DNA of 64,000 nucleotides from Xaviernesmea oryzae. GTDB taxonomy: Bacteria; Pseudomonadota; Alphaproteobacteria; Rhizobiales; Rhizobiaceae. Positions 9,676-18,008 of this stretch are shown piece after piece. The stretch spans positions 434,001 through 498,000 of the forward strand of contig NZ_FXAF01000008.1 of the NCBI RefSeq assembly GCF_900177415.1, given 5' to 3'. The stretch's first letter is position 1; every line of letters starts with the position of its first letter. The notes below the pieces were generated by a model. That model ran no database searches and had not been told where the DNA came from. It saw only the letters and a program-made list of their open reading frames with translations. A program made the translations under genes and the position numbers.

Positions 9676-9699
9676 AAACCTTGTCAGCTGACAAGGTTT
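9676..9699. other. 24-bp perfect palindrome, candidate parS for repABC copy 1
   Basis: AAACCTTGTCAG at 9676-9687 is followed immediately by its exact reverse complement. The central 16 bases (CTTGTCAG and CTGACAAG) have the size and GC-centred symmetry of repABC centromere sites bound by RepB. It lies between repC and the FinO-type gene, a usual parS position. A one-mismatch 20-bp copy lies inside repB (11474-11493). Confidence 0.65.
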
Positions 9700-9726
9700 T
9701 CACGGGATGCCGCTTTACTGGACAAT

Positions 9727-11010
9727 TCAGCTCGCCTGTCGATCCGAGGCTCCATTAGCGCGTAAAAGTGCCATGACCATCGGGCCAATGGCGAACTCTC
9801 CCCTTTCGGAGCGTCGCGTCAGATCGCGCAAATAGCCTCCAGGTGAGTTGATATGTTCGCCTCGCTCGAGAACACAGGCCATGACGGTTGCAGTATTTTC
9901 CGGCCCCATGATCGCGCAAGCTTCTCGATATGCCGATGAGCTCACTCCCAAGGTCATACGCGCCACGACGGCAGCGGACATCAGATCCCGCCAGTTCGAA
10001 ATGCGGCCGGCCGGCGAATAGTGGGAAATAGTCGGGCACGCTTTGAGCACTACGCTCAAGGGAAAGGACTTGAACGAGGACTTGGCGGGTGTCTTTCCTT
10101 CTTCACAGGACGGAATTCCATCCCCCTCACCGCTCACCGATATGTTTTCCCCAGGAGTGCCCAATGGAAAAGTTGTCACTGAAAGCTGTTCCGCTTCGAG
10201 AGGCGGTTCAGATTCAATAGGAGACTCGGATTGTGAATTCTGTATGTGCCGCTCGATTTGGTGGGCATTGCCGCTTGGTTTTTTTCCTTTTTCAAGATCG
10301 TTCAATTGTTTAAGCGTGTCCGCGTGGATCGTGCTCAATTTGTCCAGGGCAAACTCCAGTTCCACTTGCGTGGGGCGCCGTGGAAAGTCCTGCAGTGCGT
10401 TCAAAAACGCCGCGTGCATCTCCTCCCAATGTCCTGGAAGCCGCTCCTCCAGGGCGGACTCGATCAACTTTCCGATATCCCGGCGAAGGAGGGAAAGCTT
10501 TTCCTTGAGGCGCAGGAAAGTTAGCCGTTCGGCATCGACTTCCCTTGCTAGCCCTTCGATCTCGGATGCCCTTACAGCCAAGGGCCGGAGGCAGAACCCA
10601 TAAGCCTCGGCGATTGAGCCCGATCGATTTCGGCGAACATATCGTTTCCCATTCGGACTGTCTCGACGGATAACGAGACCGGTGGCGACGAGCGCTGCCA
10701 GGTGGCGGCGGATGGTTTGCTCCGCCATACCGTGGGCCCTGAGTGATAGCTGTGCATTCGACGGGAAGACGACGAGCGCCTCAGATGCGTCGAGATCGGC
10801 TTTCGGATGGAAGCTCAGGAGCGCGTTCAGAACCGCGAGCGCGCGGTCGCTCACGCCAAGCTTATCCTTGGCCTGGCACAAACTGCGAAACAGTTTCCAT
10901 TTATCGACCGAGCCCTTCGGCTCCGTCTGCTCGATCTTCACTTGAGCTGTAAGCAGCGCAAGTGACATTGGCCGCCGCCCGAAGGGCGTCGCTCCTACAT
11001 TCACGTCCAT
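9727..11010 (-). CDS. repC: Replication initiator RepC (repABC copy 1)
   Basis: A 427-residue RepC, the initiator of repABC plasmids, which acts at an origin located within its own coding sequence. It carries the family N-terminal TPFGRRPMSLAL block, the winged-helix region (VFPSNAQLSLRAHGMAEQTIRRHLAALVATGLVIRRDSPNGKRY) and the C-terminal WRDLMSAAVVARMTLG...LERG...SPGGYLRDLTRR block. The middle (about residues 250-320) is variable and Ser/Glu rich. It is the last gene of a repABC operon read right to left and is separated from repB by a 216-base gap that holds the antisense control RNA. It is clearly different from the second RepC at 16612-17823, as needed for coexistence. Confidence 0.95.
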   Translation of the reverse strand: MDVNVGATPFGRRPMSLALLTAQVKIEQTEPKGSVDKWKLFRSLCQAKDKLGVSDRALAVLNALLSFHPKADLDASEALVVFPSNAQLSLRAHGMAEQTIRRHLAALVATGLVIRRDSPNGKRYVRRNRSGSIAEAYGFCLRPLAVRASEIEGLAREVDAERLTFLRLKEKLSLLRRDIGKLIESALEERLPGHWEEMHAAFLNALQDFPRRPTQVELEFALDKLSTIHADTLKQLNDLEKGKKPSGNAHQIERHIQNSQSESPIESEPPLEAEQLSVTTFPLGTPGENISVSGEGDGIPSCEEGKTPAKSSFKSFPLSVVLKACPTISHYSPAGRISNWRDLMSAAVVARMTLGVSSSAYREACAIMGPENTATVMACVLERGEHINSPGGYLRDLTRRSERGEFAIGPMVMALLRANGASDRQAS

Positions 11011-11068
11011 GTTTTCGCCTCTATGCTTCAGGCAAAACGAAAACGATCACCGACACGGCGCGAAATCA

Positions 11069-11097
11069 TTGACAACTGATTCGGGGAGAGCTATTGC
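11069..11097 (+). promoter_or_regulatory. Promoter of antisense control RNA (copy 1)
   Basis: TTGACA at 11069-11074 and TATTGC at 11092-11097, 17 bases apart, on the strand opposite to repC, in the repB-repC gap. This matches the position of incA/ctRNA promoters in repABC operons. Confidence 0.6.
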
Positions 11098-11103
11098 TAC
11101 CTT

Positions 11104-11161
11104 CGCTACAAGAATACCAAAGGCTCTCGAATGGTTCGCCGCTAGGGGGCCTTTTCTTTTG
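11104..11161 (+). ncRNA. Candidate repABC antisense control RNA (IncA/ctRNA), copy 1
   Basis: Predicted from a promoter ending at 11097 and a terminator hairpin: AAAGGC at 11119-11124 pairs with GCCTTT at 11149-11154, followed by TTCTTTT. The resulting RNA of about 58 bases is antisense to the repC mRNA leader, the size and place known for repABC ctRNAs, which repress repC expression and set incompatibility. The ends are estimates. Confidence 0.65.
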
Positions 11162-11226
11162 CCAGTTGCTACCTTTCTTTCTTGGTTAAAATCTAATTTC
11201 CATACTCAAACAATGCGGCAGCCGAG

Positions 11227-12255
11227 CTATTCGCCTGCTGCCTGAGCCTCGAATCGGTCAATCAGTTCCTGCATCTGATCGTGGAGAAAAGCGGCAAATT
11301 CCGCTCCCCGCTTGCCTTCGAGGGTCATTCGCAATTCCTTGGAGGAAATGCGCAGCTTGCACAGGCGAGCTCCACTCCGGTCGGTGAATTCGAGGTCGCT
11401 TGGCTGTTGCGCTGGGGTCTTTGTCGACAGCGCCGAGAAGACCAATTGAAACCGTTCGTTGGAATCCTTCTGTACCTTGCCAGCTGACAAGGTCCTGCGT
11501 GCCGCATCAACGGCGGCGTCATTCGTGAGAAGCTTGGCGAGCTCGCCCCATCGCGGTCGACCGATCTTTGGTGCACGGCCGATTGCTTCGATCAGATCCA
11601 GTGGAACTGAGCGATATACCGACCGCATACGGGTAAGCTCCGGATCGTCGATCGTGAGCGCGGCCTTGATATCTCGCGGTTTGATGCCGGCCTGCTCCAT
11701 ACGCGAGGCAAAAAGGGCTCGTTCAATCCAACTCAGATCTTGTCTGCCGGCATTCTCGATGCCTTGGGAGACGGCGAGATCATGGTCGGACATCTCGATG
11801 ACGAGCGCCTTGATCTTTCGCCCAAGTTCTCGGGCGGCCCGAAGCCGCCGATGTCCATAGATGACCTGATACCGACCTGCCTGTGTGGGGTGCGGTCGCA
11901 CCTGGATCGGGACCCGCTGCCCTTCGGCCTCAAAGCTTTGTTTGAAAAGCGCGAAATCCGCGTCGCCGTCGTCAGGAAGGCGGTCGGGGAAGGGCGAGGG
12001 ATCTATCGTGTCGGGAGTAAGCTCCACGGATCCGGCGGCCCCCGCATCCAGCAACGCTTGAAGTCGATCCCGTTCATTGCGGATATCGCTGATCGCGCGA
12101 TGCGTGACGCTTATAACTCCTGCGCCCACGCGCGAAGGTGCAGGCGCCTGAACAGAGGTGGTCTGCTCGGGAGGGGAGGGGCGTGCGGCCTTGATATCCG
12201 CGGTCAGAGCTCCAAAGCTTGCGGTGATGGAAGATCGCCTGGGAGGCTTTGTCAT
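11227..12255 (-). CDS. repB: Partition protein RepB (repABC copy 1)
   Basis: A 342-residue ParB-like protein that binds parS and, with RepA, segregates the plasmid. The ATG at 12255 is chosen because it overlaps the repA stop as ATGA and has GGGGGAG just upstream; a TTG 12 bases earlier is less likely. The ParB nuclease-like/CTP-binding region is visible (PFPDRLPDDGDADFALFKQSFEAEGQRVPIQVRPHP..., then YGHRRLRAARELG), followed by the helix-turn-helix region around QDLSWIERALFASRMEQAG. The distal part carries the RepB-specific C-terminus. A parS-like site is embedded in its coding sequence at 11474-11493. Confidence 0.95.
   Translation of the reverse strand: MTKPPRRSSITASFGALTADIKAARPSPPEQTTSVQAPAPSRVGAGVISVTHRAISDIRNERDRLQALLDAGAAGSVELTPDTIDPSPFPDRLPDDGDADFALFKQSFEAEGQRVPIQVRPHPTQAGRYQVIYGHRRLRAARELGRKIKALVIEMSDHDLAVSQGIENAGRQDLSWIERALFASRMEQAGIKPRDIKAALTIDDPELTRMRSVYRSVPLDLIEAIGRAPKIGRPRWGELAKLLTNDAAVDAARRTLSAGKVQKDSNERFQLVFSALSTKTPAQQPSDLEFTDRSGARLCKLRISSKELRMTLEGKRGAEFAAFLHDQMQELIDRFEAQAAGE
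11474..11493. other. Second parS-like site inside repB copy 1
   Basis: ACCTTGCCAG then CTGACAAGGT, a 20-bp palindrome with a single mismatch, and almost identical to the perfect palindrome at 9676-9699. Repetition of the motif on both sides of repC supports its being the centromere for this RepB. Confidence 0.55.
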
Positions 12256-13475
12256 GTTCTCCCCCAACTTTTCTTTATCAAATCCACGATCGCTTCATTC
12301 ACACCGTCCAAGGCTTCTCGCGCACGACGATGCGTGTCGCGACCGACCTGGCCCACTTCGAGCTCGTAAAGGCTGCGTTTGGCGAGACCGGCGGCTTCGA
12401 TTGCGGTGCTTTCGAACGCTGTCGGCACAAATACGTCTTCGCCGAAGAGGTGGCGAAGCATGGCGACGACCTGGGATTGCGGTTGATCGTTCGGATTATG
12501 ACGGGTTACCAGATATTTGAAGAAATCCTGGTTGAGCGTCGCCCCGCTCTCGTTCAGCACCTGCATCAGGTCGCCCATCATTAGAAGGAACTGACTCATC
12601 GATGCGACGTCGAGCATCGCCGGATGGACGGTGATGATCATGCCCGTCGACGCGTAGATCGCGCCGAGCGTCAGGAAGCCGAGGGAAGGAGGAGTATCGA
12701 GAATGACGACATCATAATCGGATTCAACCTCCGCCAGCGCAAGACGCAGACGTTCGAAAAAGATACCGCCCGAGGACTCCACCCGCTGCGCCAGAATACG
12801 AGGGGTCTCATGCTCATATTCCATGACTTCGAGATTGCCGGGGATGAGGTCGATTCCATCGAAATAGGTCTTGCGAATAATGTCCCGCATGGGGCGACGC
12901 TCGCCCTCGCCGTATCGGATCGCGGCATAGATCGTTTCGTTCGCATGAACATCGACTTCGGGCTGCGCTCCGAACATGGCGGACAGGGATGCCTGGGGGT
13001 CGAGATCGATGGCAAGCACGCGGAATCCATGCAGCGCGAGATACTGCGCAAGATGGACGCTCGTTGTGGTCTTGGCGCTTCCTCCCTTGAAATTCGCGAT
13101 TGCCAGAACCTGCAAGTGTTCGCCCGGTCGTCGATGGGGCAGAAATCGAAGGGCTTCCGCAGGCTTCTGCTCGGCCATCAGTGCCCGCAATTCGTTGATT
13201 TGGGTAAGCGTATAGGCCCGGTGGTTGTTCTCGAGCCGGCCGGGCACGGGACCTCGCCCCTCATTCGATAGCAGCTTGAGCGTCGAATCCGGTATGGAGG
13301 TGAGCTTCGAAACCTCATTCGTCAGAAAATGCCGCAGGGCTTTTTGCGCTTTCGGCGGATACATCCGGGCTCGCAGCGCCTGCAATTGCGTCGATAACAG
13401 ATCGGCATGCCGGACGATCTTGCTTGCCGCATCCTCGAAACCAGTCGGTTCTTGTTGTTGATTCCTTAGCGCCAT
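12252..13475 (-). CDS. repA: Partition ATPase RepA (repABC copy 1)
   Basis: A 407-residue ParA-type Walker ATPase. The deviant Walker A motif is FKGGSAKTTT (about residues 129-138), followed by DLDPQASLS and the Walker B-like VVILDTPPSLG. An N-terminal region of about 120 residues with a helix-turn-helix mediates autoregulation in this family. ATG 13475 has AGAGGGA upstream. RepA with RepB segregates the plasmid and represses the repABC promoter. It is the first gene of the operon and overlaps repB by four bases. The Walker A serine-alanine (GSAK) differs from the GSGK of the second RepA. Confidence 0.95.
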   Translation of the reverse strand: MALRNQQQEPTGFEDAASKIVRHADLLSTQLQALRARMYPPKAQKALRHFLTNEVSKLTSIPDSTLKLLSNEGRGPVPGRLENNHRAYTLTQINELRALMAEQKPAEALRFLPHRRPGEHLQVLAIANFKGGSAKTTTSVHLAQYLALHGFRVLAIDLDPQASLSAMFGAQPEVDVHANETIYAAIRYGEGERRPMRDIIRKTYFDGIDLIPGNLEVMEYEHETPRILAQRVESSGGIFFERLRLALAEVESDYDVVILDTPPSLGFLTLGAIYASTGMIITVHPAMLDVASMSQFLLMMGDLMQVLNESGATLNQDFFKYLVTRHNPNDQPQSQVVAMLRHLFGEDVFVPTAFESTAIEAAGLAKRSLYELEVGQVGRDTHRRAREALDGVNEAIVDLIKKSWGRT

Positions 13476-14174
13476 CTATCCCTCTTGGCGGCGAACCACC
13501 GTTTTATCGGCCAACTTCCGCCAACAATGCCCATGATTCCCCTTCGACGTCCAGAGGAATCAGGACGACGGCCCGTCGAGGAACGCATGCGCCATCCGAG
13601 CAGGCTGCGCAGGGCGTATGGAAAATGTCATTGTTTTCAATGATCCGCGGACAAGAACCGCTCCTCTACGAAAGGTCCCGTCGGGCATGAATTCGCTTCA
13701 TCTTCCAACTTCTGGTCCAGCGCCCGATAACCGATCGCGCTCAGCTCGAATCAGATTGGTGAGGAGCGCGTTCGATCGTTTCTGGTCTCGGCCACGATCA
13801 GGCGAGCTGGGGTTGGCGCGCGGGCCGCAGTGGAACAGGCTTGGTCGACGAATGGGCCGGATAGTCAGATCGCGAGCCGCCTGCTGTGTCTGATTGATTC
13901 ATGCCGCGATGAGTGCATCGTCGCTGCCGCTCTGCCACCACCTGATTCCGTAATGAGATCAGGCCGGACGGAATCGGCGGAGTAGGGGACTTCTATCGGC
14001 CGCCCGCGCCTGTCCACCTCAGAATTGGGTGCTTTCGGTAGGATTTCAGTGTAGTATGGCCGAACACCGAATCGCGATCGCCGATGCAGAAATAACGCTA
14101 TCATGATCGATGCGCGGTGGCGAAACTTAATATCCCGTTCGCTTTCATAACGCGAATCGGTGATAGTAACATCA
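13476..14174. other. Intergenic region upstream of repA copy 1
   Basis: About 700 bases between divergent repA and the DUF1612 gene. It must contain the repABC promoter on the minus strand and the DUF1612 promoter on the plus strand. Short open frames are present but none has a family signature or ribosome binding site I trust. I see no parS palindrome here. Confidence 0.5.
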
Positions 14175-15314
14175 ATGGGTTACGATCTCGCCAAATTGCC
14201 CCTCCAGGCCTTGATTACGCCACTGTCGGCGGCAACCGCGGCACTCACCCGCCTCGATGAGCGCCTGTCCCGCTCGCCAGTGGGGAAGGGGTGGATCGAA
14301 CGGGCGCATTTCGCCGACGCGGCCGCGTCGCTGTGGATCGATGGCGAACTCATACATATCGAGGACCTTGTCCTCTACGACGCCGGCATGGGCATCCGCG
14401 CGCCAACTCACGAGCTTACCATCGCCTACGACGTGCTGCGCACCCGACGCCGGATTGTCACCCATCCCCGCACCTGGGCGCTAACTGCCGAAGGGCTGCG
14501 CAGCTTGTGCGGCGGGGGAAAAAGTGGCGGCAGCCCCGCGCGGGCCGTCGGCGTCCAACCAACCATTGCGACCGCAGAGACGCAAGACCAAAACGAATTA
14601 AGGTCGTTCCGGGAAGAGGAGGATTTTTTCGACCCATTTGCAAGGGAACTGGCCCAAATGGATGCCGTGCTCGCCCGTTCCGAAGCTGTGCTGTCCGGCA
14701 CGTTTAAACCTTCGCCGTCGGCACCGATCCCGCGCGAAAGAAGTCCGCTCGTCTACGAGCCGGACTGGGATGAGAGCGAACGCCTGGCCGAATGGCAAGC
14801 GGTCCTATCGGAGACAGAAGGACTGCCGCCGCTGCTGCGCACTGTGTTGCTTCTTGATGCCTGGAACCAGTTGCAGGTGTTGCAACATGCGCCCTGGCTC
14901 GGCCGGCTGCTTGCTGCCGCGACATTGCGAGGGGCTGACGTCACCGTGGCCCATCTTGCGGCGTTCAATCTTGGCCTTAAGGCCGTCTCACGAGAACGCC
15001 GCGCCAGCCGCGACCGCGACACCCGTCTCATCGCCTTTCTCGATGCGCTCGCCGCGGCCGCCGAAGCCGGATTGAAGGAGCATGATCGTCTGCTGCTGGC
15101 AAAGCAGCAGATGCAGCGTCGGCTTACCGGAAAGCGGCAGTCGTCCAGGCTGCCGCATTTGATCGAGCTCGTGATGGAGAAGCCGATCGTATCGGCCGGC
15201 ATGATCGCTGAAGTGTTGGGCGTCACACCGCAGGGGGCGCTGAAAATCATTGGCGCGCTGAATCTGCGCGAACTGACGGGAAGGGGAAGGTTTCGCGCCT
15301 GGGGAATAGTTTAG
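14175..15314 (+). CDS. DUF1612 / RHE_PE00001-family putative DNA-binding protein (copy 1)
   Basis: A 379-residue protein of a family common on rhizobial plasmids. The start is set at ATG 14175 (MGYDLAKLPLQAL), matching exactly the start of the paralogue at 45734. Conserved blocks include [47 protein letters not shown]...LL...[11 protein letters not shown] and the C-terminal helix-turn-helix-like segment ([40 protein letters not shown]). The C-terminal part looks like a MarR/Fic-associated winged helix, so a DNA-binding role is likely, but the function is not established. There is no Shine-Dalgarno; the ATG is preceded by ACATCA, so it may be leaderless. It sits between two repABC operons. Confidence 0.85.
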   Translation: MGYDLAKLPLQALITPLSAATAALTRLDERLSRSPVGKGWIERAHFADAAASLWIDGELIHIEDLVLYDAGMGIRAPTHELTIAYDVLRTRRRIVTHPRTWALTAEGLRSLCGGGKSGGSPARAVGVQPTIATAETQDQNELRSFREEEDFFDPFARELAQMDAVLARSEAVLSGTFKPSPSAPIPRERSPLVYEPDWDESERLAEWQAVLSETEGLPPLLRTVLLLDAWNQLQVLQHAPWLGRLLAAATLRGADVTVAHLAAFNLGLKAVSRERRASRDRDTRLIAFLDALAAAAEAGLKEHDRLLLAKQQMQRRLTGKRQSSRLPHLIELVMEKPIVSAGMIAEVLGVTPQGALKIIGALNLRELTGRGRFRAWGIV

Positions 15315-15497
15315 GAACCTCGTCGATCTCGCTTCCCCTTGTGCGATCGACGCAGCGGCTCGCCGTAAGGTCGCGACGGCTTGGCCGCCACCGGCGATGA
15401 TGGGTTCACCATATCCGCTGGCGATCTGCAGTTGAAGACTGAACAGCCAAGTTCTTCCGGGGCATAGGCTTGCGGCCGCGGATGGACGGCGGCCGCG

Positions 15498-15911
15498 TCA
15501 CTGCCGCTCGAAGGCGCCGGTATCACGCCCGACCACTTCTTGAATCTGCGCTATCGTGACCGGCGTGTCTGAACGGAGGAGAATTCCGGCATCCTTATCA
15601 ACCAGGATCGCCTCGAACTTTCCGGCTCCACCTTGCAGTTCTCTGCGAAGCTCATCGACCGGCAGAGCCTGGGGACGCCCGTTGATCATGGACGGTGCGT
15701 CATCGGAGGAAACGCACACTATGGCAATATCCATGGCGCGGAGCGCCTCCTGATCAAGCTTGAGAAGCTCTGACTGCCATTTTCGCACAGGGCTCAGGTT
15801 GTCTTCAAACAATACGAGAACCCGCTTATCCGGCACCAATCCTGCCGCCGTCTCGCCCGACGTGGTTGCGTTTTCCGACCATAAGATCTGCATCCATTGC
15901 GGCTGCGGCAT
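15498..15911 (-). CDS. DUF4174 domain protein
   Basis: 137 residues. ATG 15911 is chosen because GAGGAGGA lies just upstream; the frame is open to 16025 but without a ribosome binding site. The sequence has the DUF4174 pattern: a beta strand RVLVLFEDN after a short N-terminus, a helix with Leu-rich spacing (QSELLKLDQEALRAMDIAIVCV), and the final strand-helix GKFEAILVDKDAGILLRS. The family is thioredoxin-like and of unknown biochemical role; members usually carry an export signal, which this start lacks. It lies in the spacer between the two repABC operons and has no obvious operon partner. Confidence 0.7.
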   Translation of the reverse strand: MPQPQWMQILWSENATTSGETAAGLVPDKRVLVLFEDNLSPVRKWQSELLKLDQEALRAMDIAIVCVSSDDAPSMINGRPQALPVDELRRELQGGAGKFEAILVDKDAGILLRSDTPVTIAQIQEVVGRDTGAFERQ

Positions 15912-16610
15912 TGCTCTTCCTCCTCGCCACCCAACCAGCTGGAGCTGATGAGGTTCCCTCCTTGCATGGCGCGCGACAACTGCAGGTAAGGCGACGTAGC
16001 CGATCGCCGATGGCTGGAGCATCATCGTGCCTGATCAAATCTCGCGGCGCATATGCTCGCTCACAGTCGAACCCTCGCTGCGGATTTGGAAGTGTCGGGA
16101 CGTGGCCCGACATCCACCGACCTCGACGAAGAGGCGCCCGGGCCCTCTCCTCTGGGGCAGACGAGTTAGGCGCGCCTAACTCGCGACGGCCGAGTGATAG
16201 CGTCAGCTATTCCTTCATGTTCATTGGACAACGCGCAAGACAATGTTCAAGCTCGACGTACCAGCTGCGTCCTGGACCGCAGTGCAACGCGTTACAACGT
16301 CCTCATCAAGCATGGTCGCCTGACGTGCCGATTGCCAGCGTTTCGCATGGGTGGCACCCTTGCGCCGGCTCTTGCGCCCAGCGCGCTCTCAAGGACGTCA
16401 AACCGCGTCGCTGCGCTCATTATTGGCTCCGCGCCGGCACCGGCTGGCATTTGATCGACAGGATTGGCCGCAGGCAGGAAACCAAGGCCAATCATGGGAG
16501 TGAATGGCGCCGTACATCAGGGGCCTCTGGAGGGTTCCGACTTCGCGAAAGCACGGGTATGGCCTGTCGCCCCTTTACCGACATCGAATGCGAAGGCGTC
16601 CTGCCGCCGA
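15912..16610. other. Intergenic spacer holding parS-like site of repABC copy 2
   Basis: About 700 bases between the DUF4174 gene and repC copy 2. Apart from the palindrome at 16162-16183 I see no supported gene. A plus-strand frame that begins like a signal peptide near 15866 was rejected (see rejected list). Confidence 0.5.
16162..16183. other. 22-bp perfect palindrome, candidate parS for repABC copy 2
   Basis: CGAGTTAGGCG at 16162-16172 is followed by its exact reverse complement. Its core, GTTAGGCG then CGCCTAAC, fits the repABC parS form GTT-N10-AAC with a GC centre. It lies 430 bases downstream of repC copy 2, a usual parS position, and differs fully from the copy 1 site. Confidence 0.7.
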
Positions 16611-16626
16611 GCTAGGCGCGTCTAGC
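16611..16626. other. Imperfect parS-like repeat at the repC copy 2 stop codon
   Basis: GCTAGGCG then CGTCTAGC, a 16-bp imperfect palindrome sharing the AGGCGCG core of the site at 16162-16183 and overlapping the repC stop codon. Confidence 0.4.
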
Positions 16627-17823
16627 TGATCCCGCACAATTGGCTCTCAGCTGTGCCATGACCATTGGTCCGAGCGAAAACTCTCCCCGTTCCCAACGCC
16701 GCGTCAAGTCGCGCAGATAGCCGCCCGCCGAGCTAATGAAGCTGGCTCGCTCAAGGATGCAGGCCATCGCGATTGCGGCGTTTTCCGAGCCCATGGCTTC
16801 GCAAGCATCCTGGTAGGCCGAGGGGCTGACACCCAGCACCGATCTGACCACCACGGCCGCAGACATCAGATCGCGCCAGCTTTCGACGTTGCCGCCGAGT
16901 CCGTAGTCGCGAATCTGCGGGCAGGCCCTTAGAACGACGCCTAGGGGAAACGCCGTTATCAAACGTGAGGTTAGATCGGCGCCGTTGGACTTCACCTCCA
17001 GTTCCTCTCGAGGACGAAGTTCAGATTCATGGATAGATTCTGATTCTGAATTCTGTATGTGGCGCTCATAGTGAGCATCATTGGCGCTACGAAATCGAGT
17101 TTCTTCGTGGATTTTCAAGCGGCTGAGGATTTGATTGTAAAGCGACCGCATCTTGCCAAGCAGATCGTCGACCTGCGCGGGTGACGGTGTGCGCGGAAGG
17201 CGTGCAGTCAGGTCAAGATAGAGGTCCTCGATCGATCGCCAGTCGCCCTCCACACCTTCCTCGATCGCCGCGCTAATCAGCTTCCGCACATCCCTGCGGC
17301 AGATCGTGAGTGTCTCCTTGGCCTTTCTGAAGGCCGCGCGAGCCGCCACAACCTCCTGGGCCATCACGGCAAGCCCTTCTGCGCGTGCCAGAAGAGGGGA
17401 TAGGTCGAAACCGAAGGCCATCTCGATCTCGCCCTTGCCATTCTTGCGGGCGAATCGCTTGCCGTTGGCGCTATCTTTGCGGGTGATCAGACCTGCTTCG
17501 ACGAGGATGGCGAGATGCCGTCGAAGTGTCGCGCCGGCGATGCCGTGGGCGCGAAGCGATAACTGGGCGTTGGATGGGAAAACGACAAGCGGCTCGTCTT
17601 GCCGAAGCTCATTGGCAGGATGAAACGTGAGGAGTGCATTGAGCACGGCAACGCTGCGATCCTGCAGCCCAAGCACTTCCCTGGCCTCTGCGACATCACG
17701 GAACACCTTCCATTTGTCGATCGATTTACCCGGCTTGATCTCGGTCGCGGCGATCTGCCGCTTCACGAGGGCAAGCGTCATCGATCGCCGCCCAAACGGC
17801 GTCGTCACACTTCCCGTATGCAT
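16612..17823 (-). CDS. repC: Replication initiator RepC (repABC copy 2)
   Basis: A 403-residue RepC. It has the same family blocks as copy 1 (TPFGRRSMTLALVKRQ near the start, VFPSNAQLSLRAHGIAGATLRRHLAILVEAGLITRKDSANGKR, WRDLMSAAVVVRSVLGVSPSAY, SAGGYLRDLTRRWERGEFSLGPMVMAQLR), but many substitutions throughout. ATG 17823 begins MHTGSVTTPFGRR, the usual start. It is the distal gene of a second, intact repABC operon read right to left. The repB-repC gap of 185 bases holds a second antisense RNA candidate. Both initiators look functional, so the molecule may be a co-integrate of two repABC replicons or a plasmid with a spare replicon. Confidence 0.95.
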   Translation of the reverse strand: MHTGSVTTPFGRRSMTLALVKRQIAATEIKPGKSIDKWKVFRDVAEAREVLGLQDRSVAVLNALLTFHPANELRQDEPLVVFPSNAQLSLRAHGIAGATLRRHLAILVEAGLITRKDSANGKRFARKNGKGEIEMAFGFDLSPLLARAEGLAVMAQEVVAARAAFRKAKETLTICRRDVRKLISAAIEEGVEGDWRSIEDLYLDLTARLPRTPSPAQVDDLLGKMRSLYNQILSRLKIHEETRFRSANDAHYERHIQNSESESIHESELRPREELEVKSNGADLTSRLITAFPLGVVLRACPQIRDYGLGGNVESWRDLMSAAVVVRSVLGVSPSAYQDACEAMGSENAAIAMACILERASFISSAGGYLRDLTRRWERGEFSLGPMVMAQLRANCAGSARRA

Positions 17824-17881
17824 CTTCCTTACCTTTCAGAAGGCAAAAGAAATCCGCTCACCGAAACGGTGCCAAAGACTC

Positions 17882-17910
17882 TTGACGAAGATTCATGGAA
17901 ATGCGATTCT
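17882..17910 (+). promoter_or_regulatory. Promoter of antisense control RNA (copy 2)
   Basis: TTGACG at 17882-17887 and GATTCT at 17905-17910 with a 17-base spacer, antisense to repC in the repB-repC gap, the same layout as in copy 1. Confidence 0.5.
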
Positions 17911-17916
17911 CTGTCT

Positions 17917-17974
17917 CGCTACAGAACAGATAAGGGCTTCCACGACGGCAACGTTGAGGGGGCTCTTTTCTTTT
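17917..17974 (+). ncRNA. Candidate repABC antisense control RNA (IncA/ctRNA), copy 2
   Basis: Starts after the promoter at 17882-17910 and ends at a hairpin in which AAGGGC (17932-17937) pairs with GCTCTT (17962-17967, one G-U pair) followed by TTCTTTT. The size of about 58 bases and antisense position match repABC ctRNAs. Its loop sequence differs from that of copy 1, which would let both replicons avoid cross-incompatibility. Confidence 0.6.
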
Positions 17975-18008
17975 GCGGGGTTACTCCCTGGCTTGTTGAT
18001 CCTGTGTC

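Noticed and set aside
15866-16615. Plus-strand frame starting with a signal-peptide-like stretch (AAALLFLLATQPAGADEV)
   Set aside because: Overlaps the DUF4174 gene, starts with TTG, and after about 40 residues turns Arg/Ser-rich with no domain; the resemblance to a signal peptide seems accidental.
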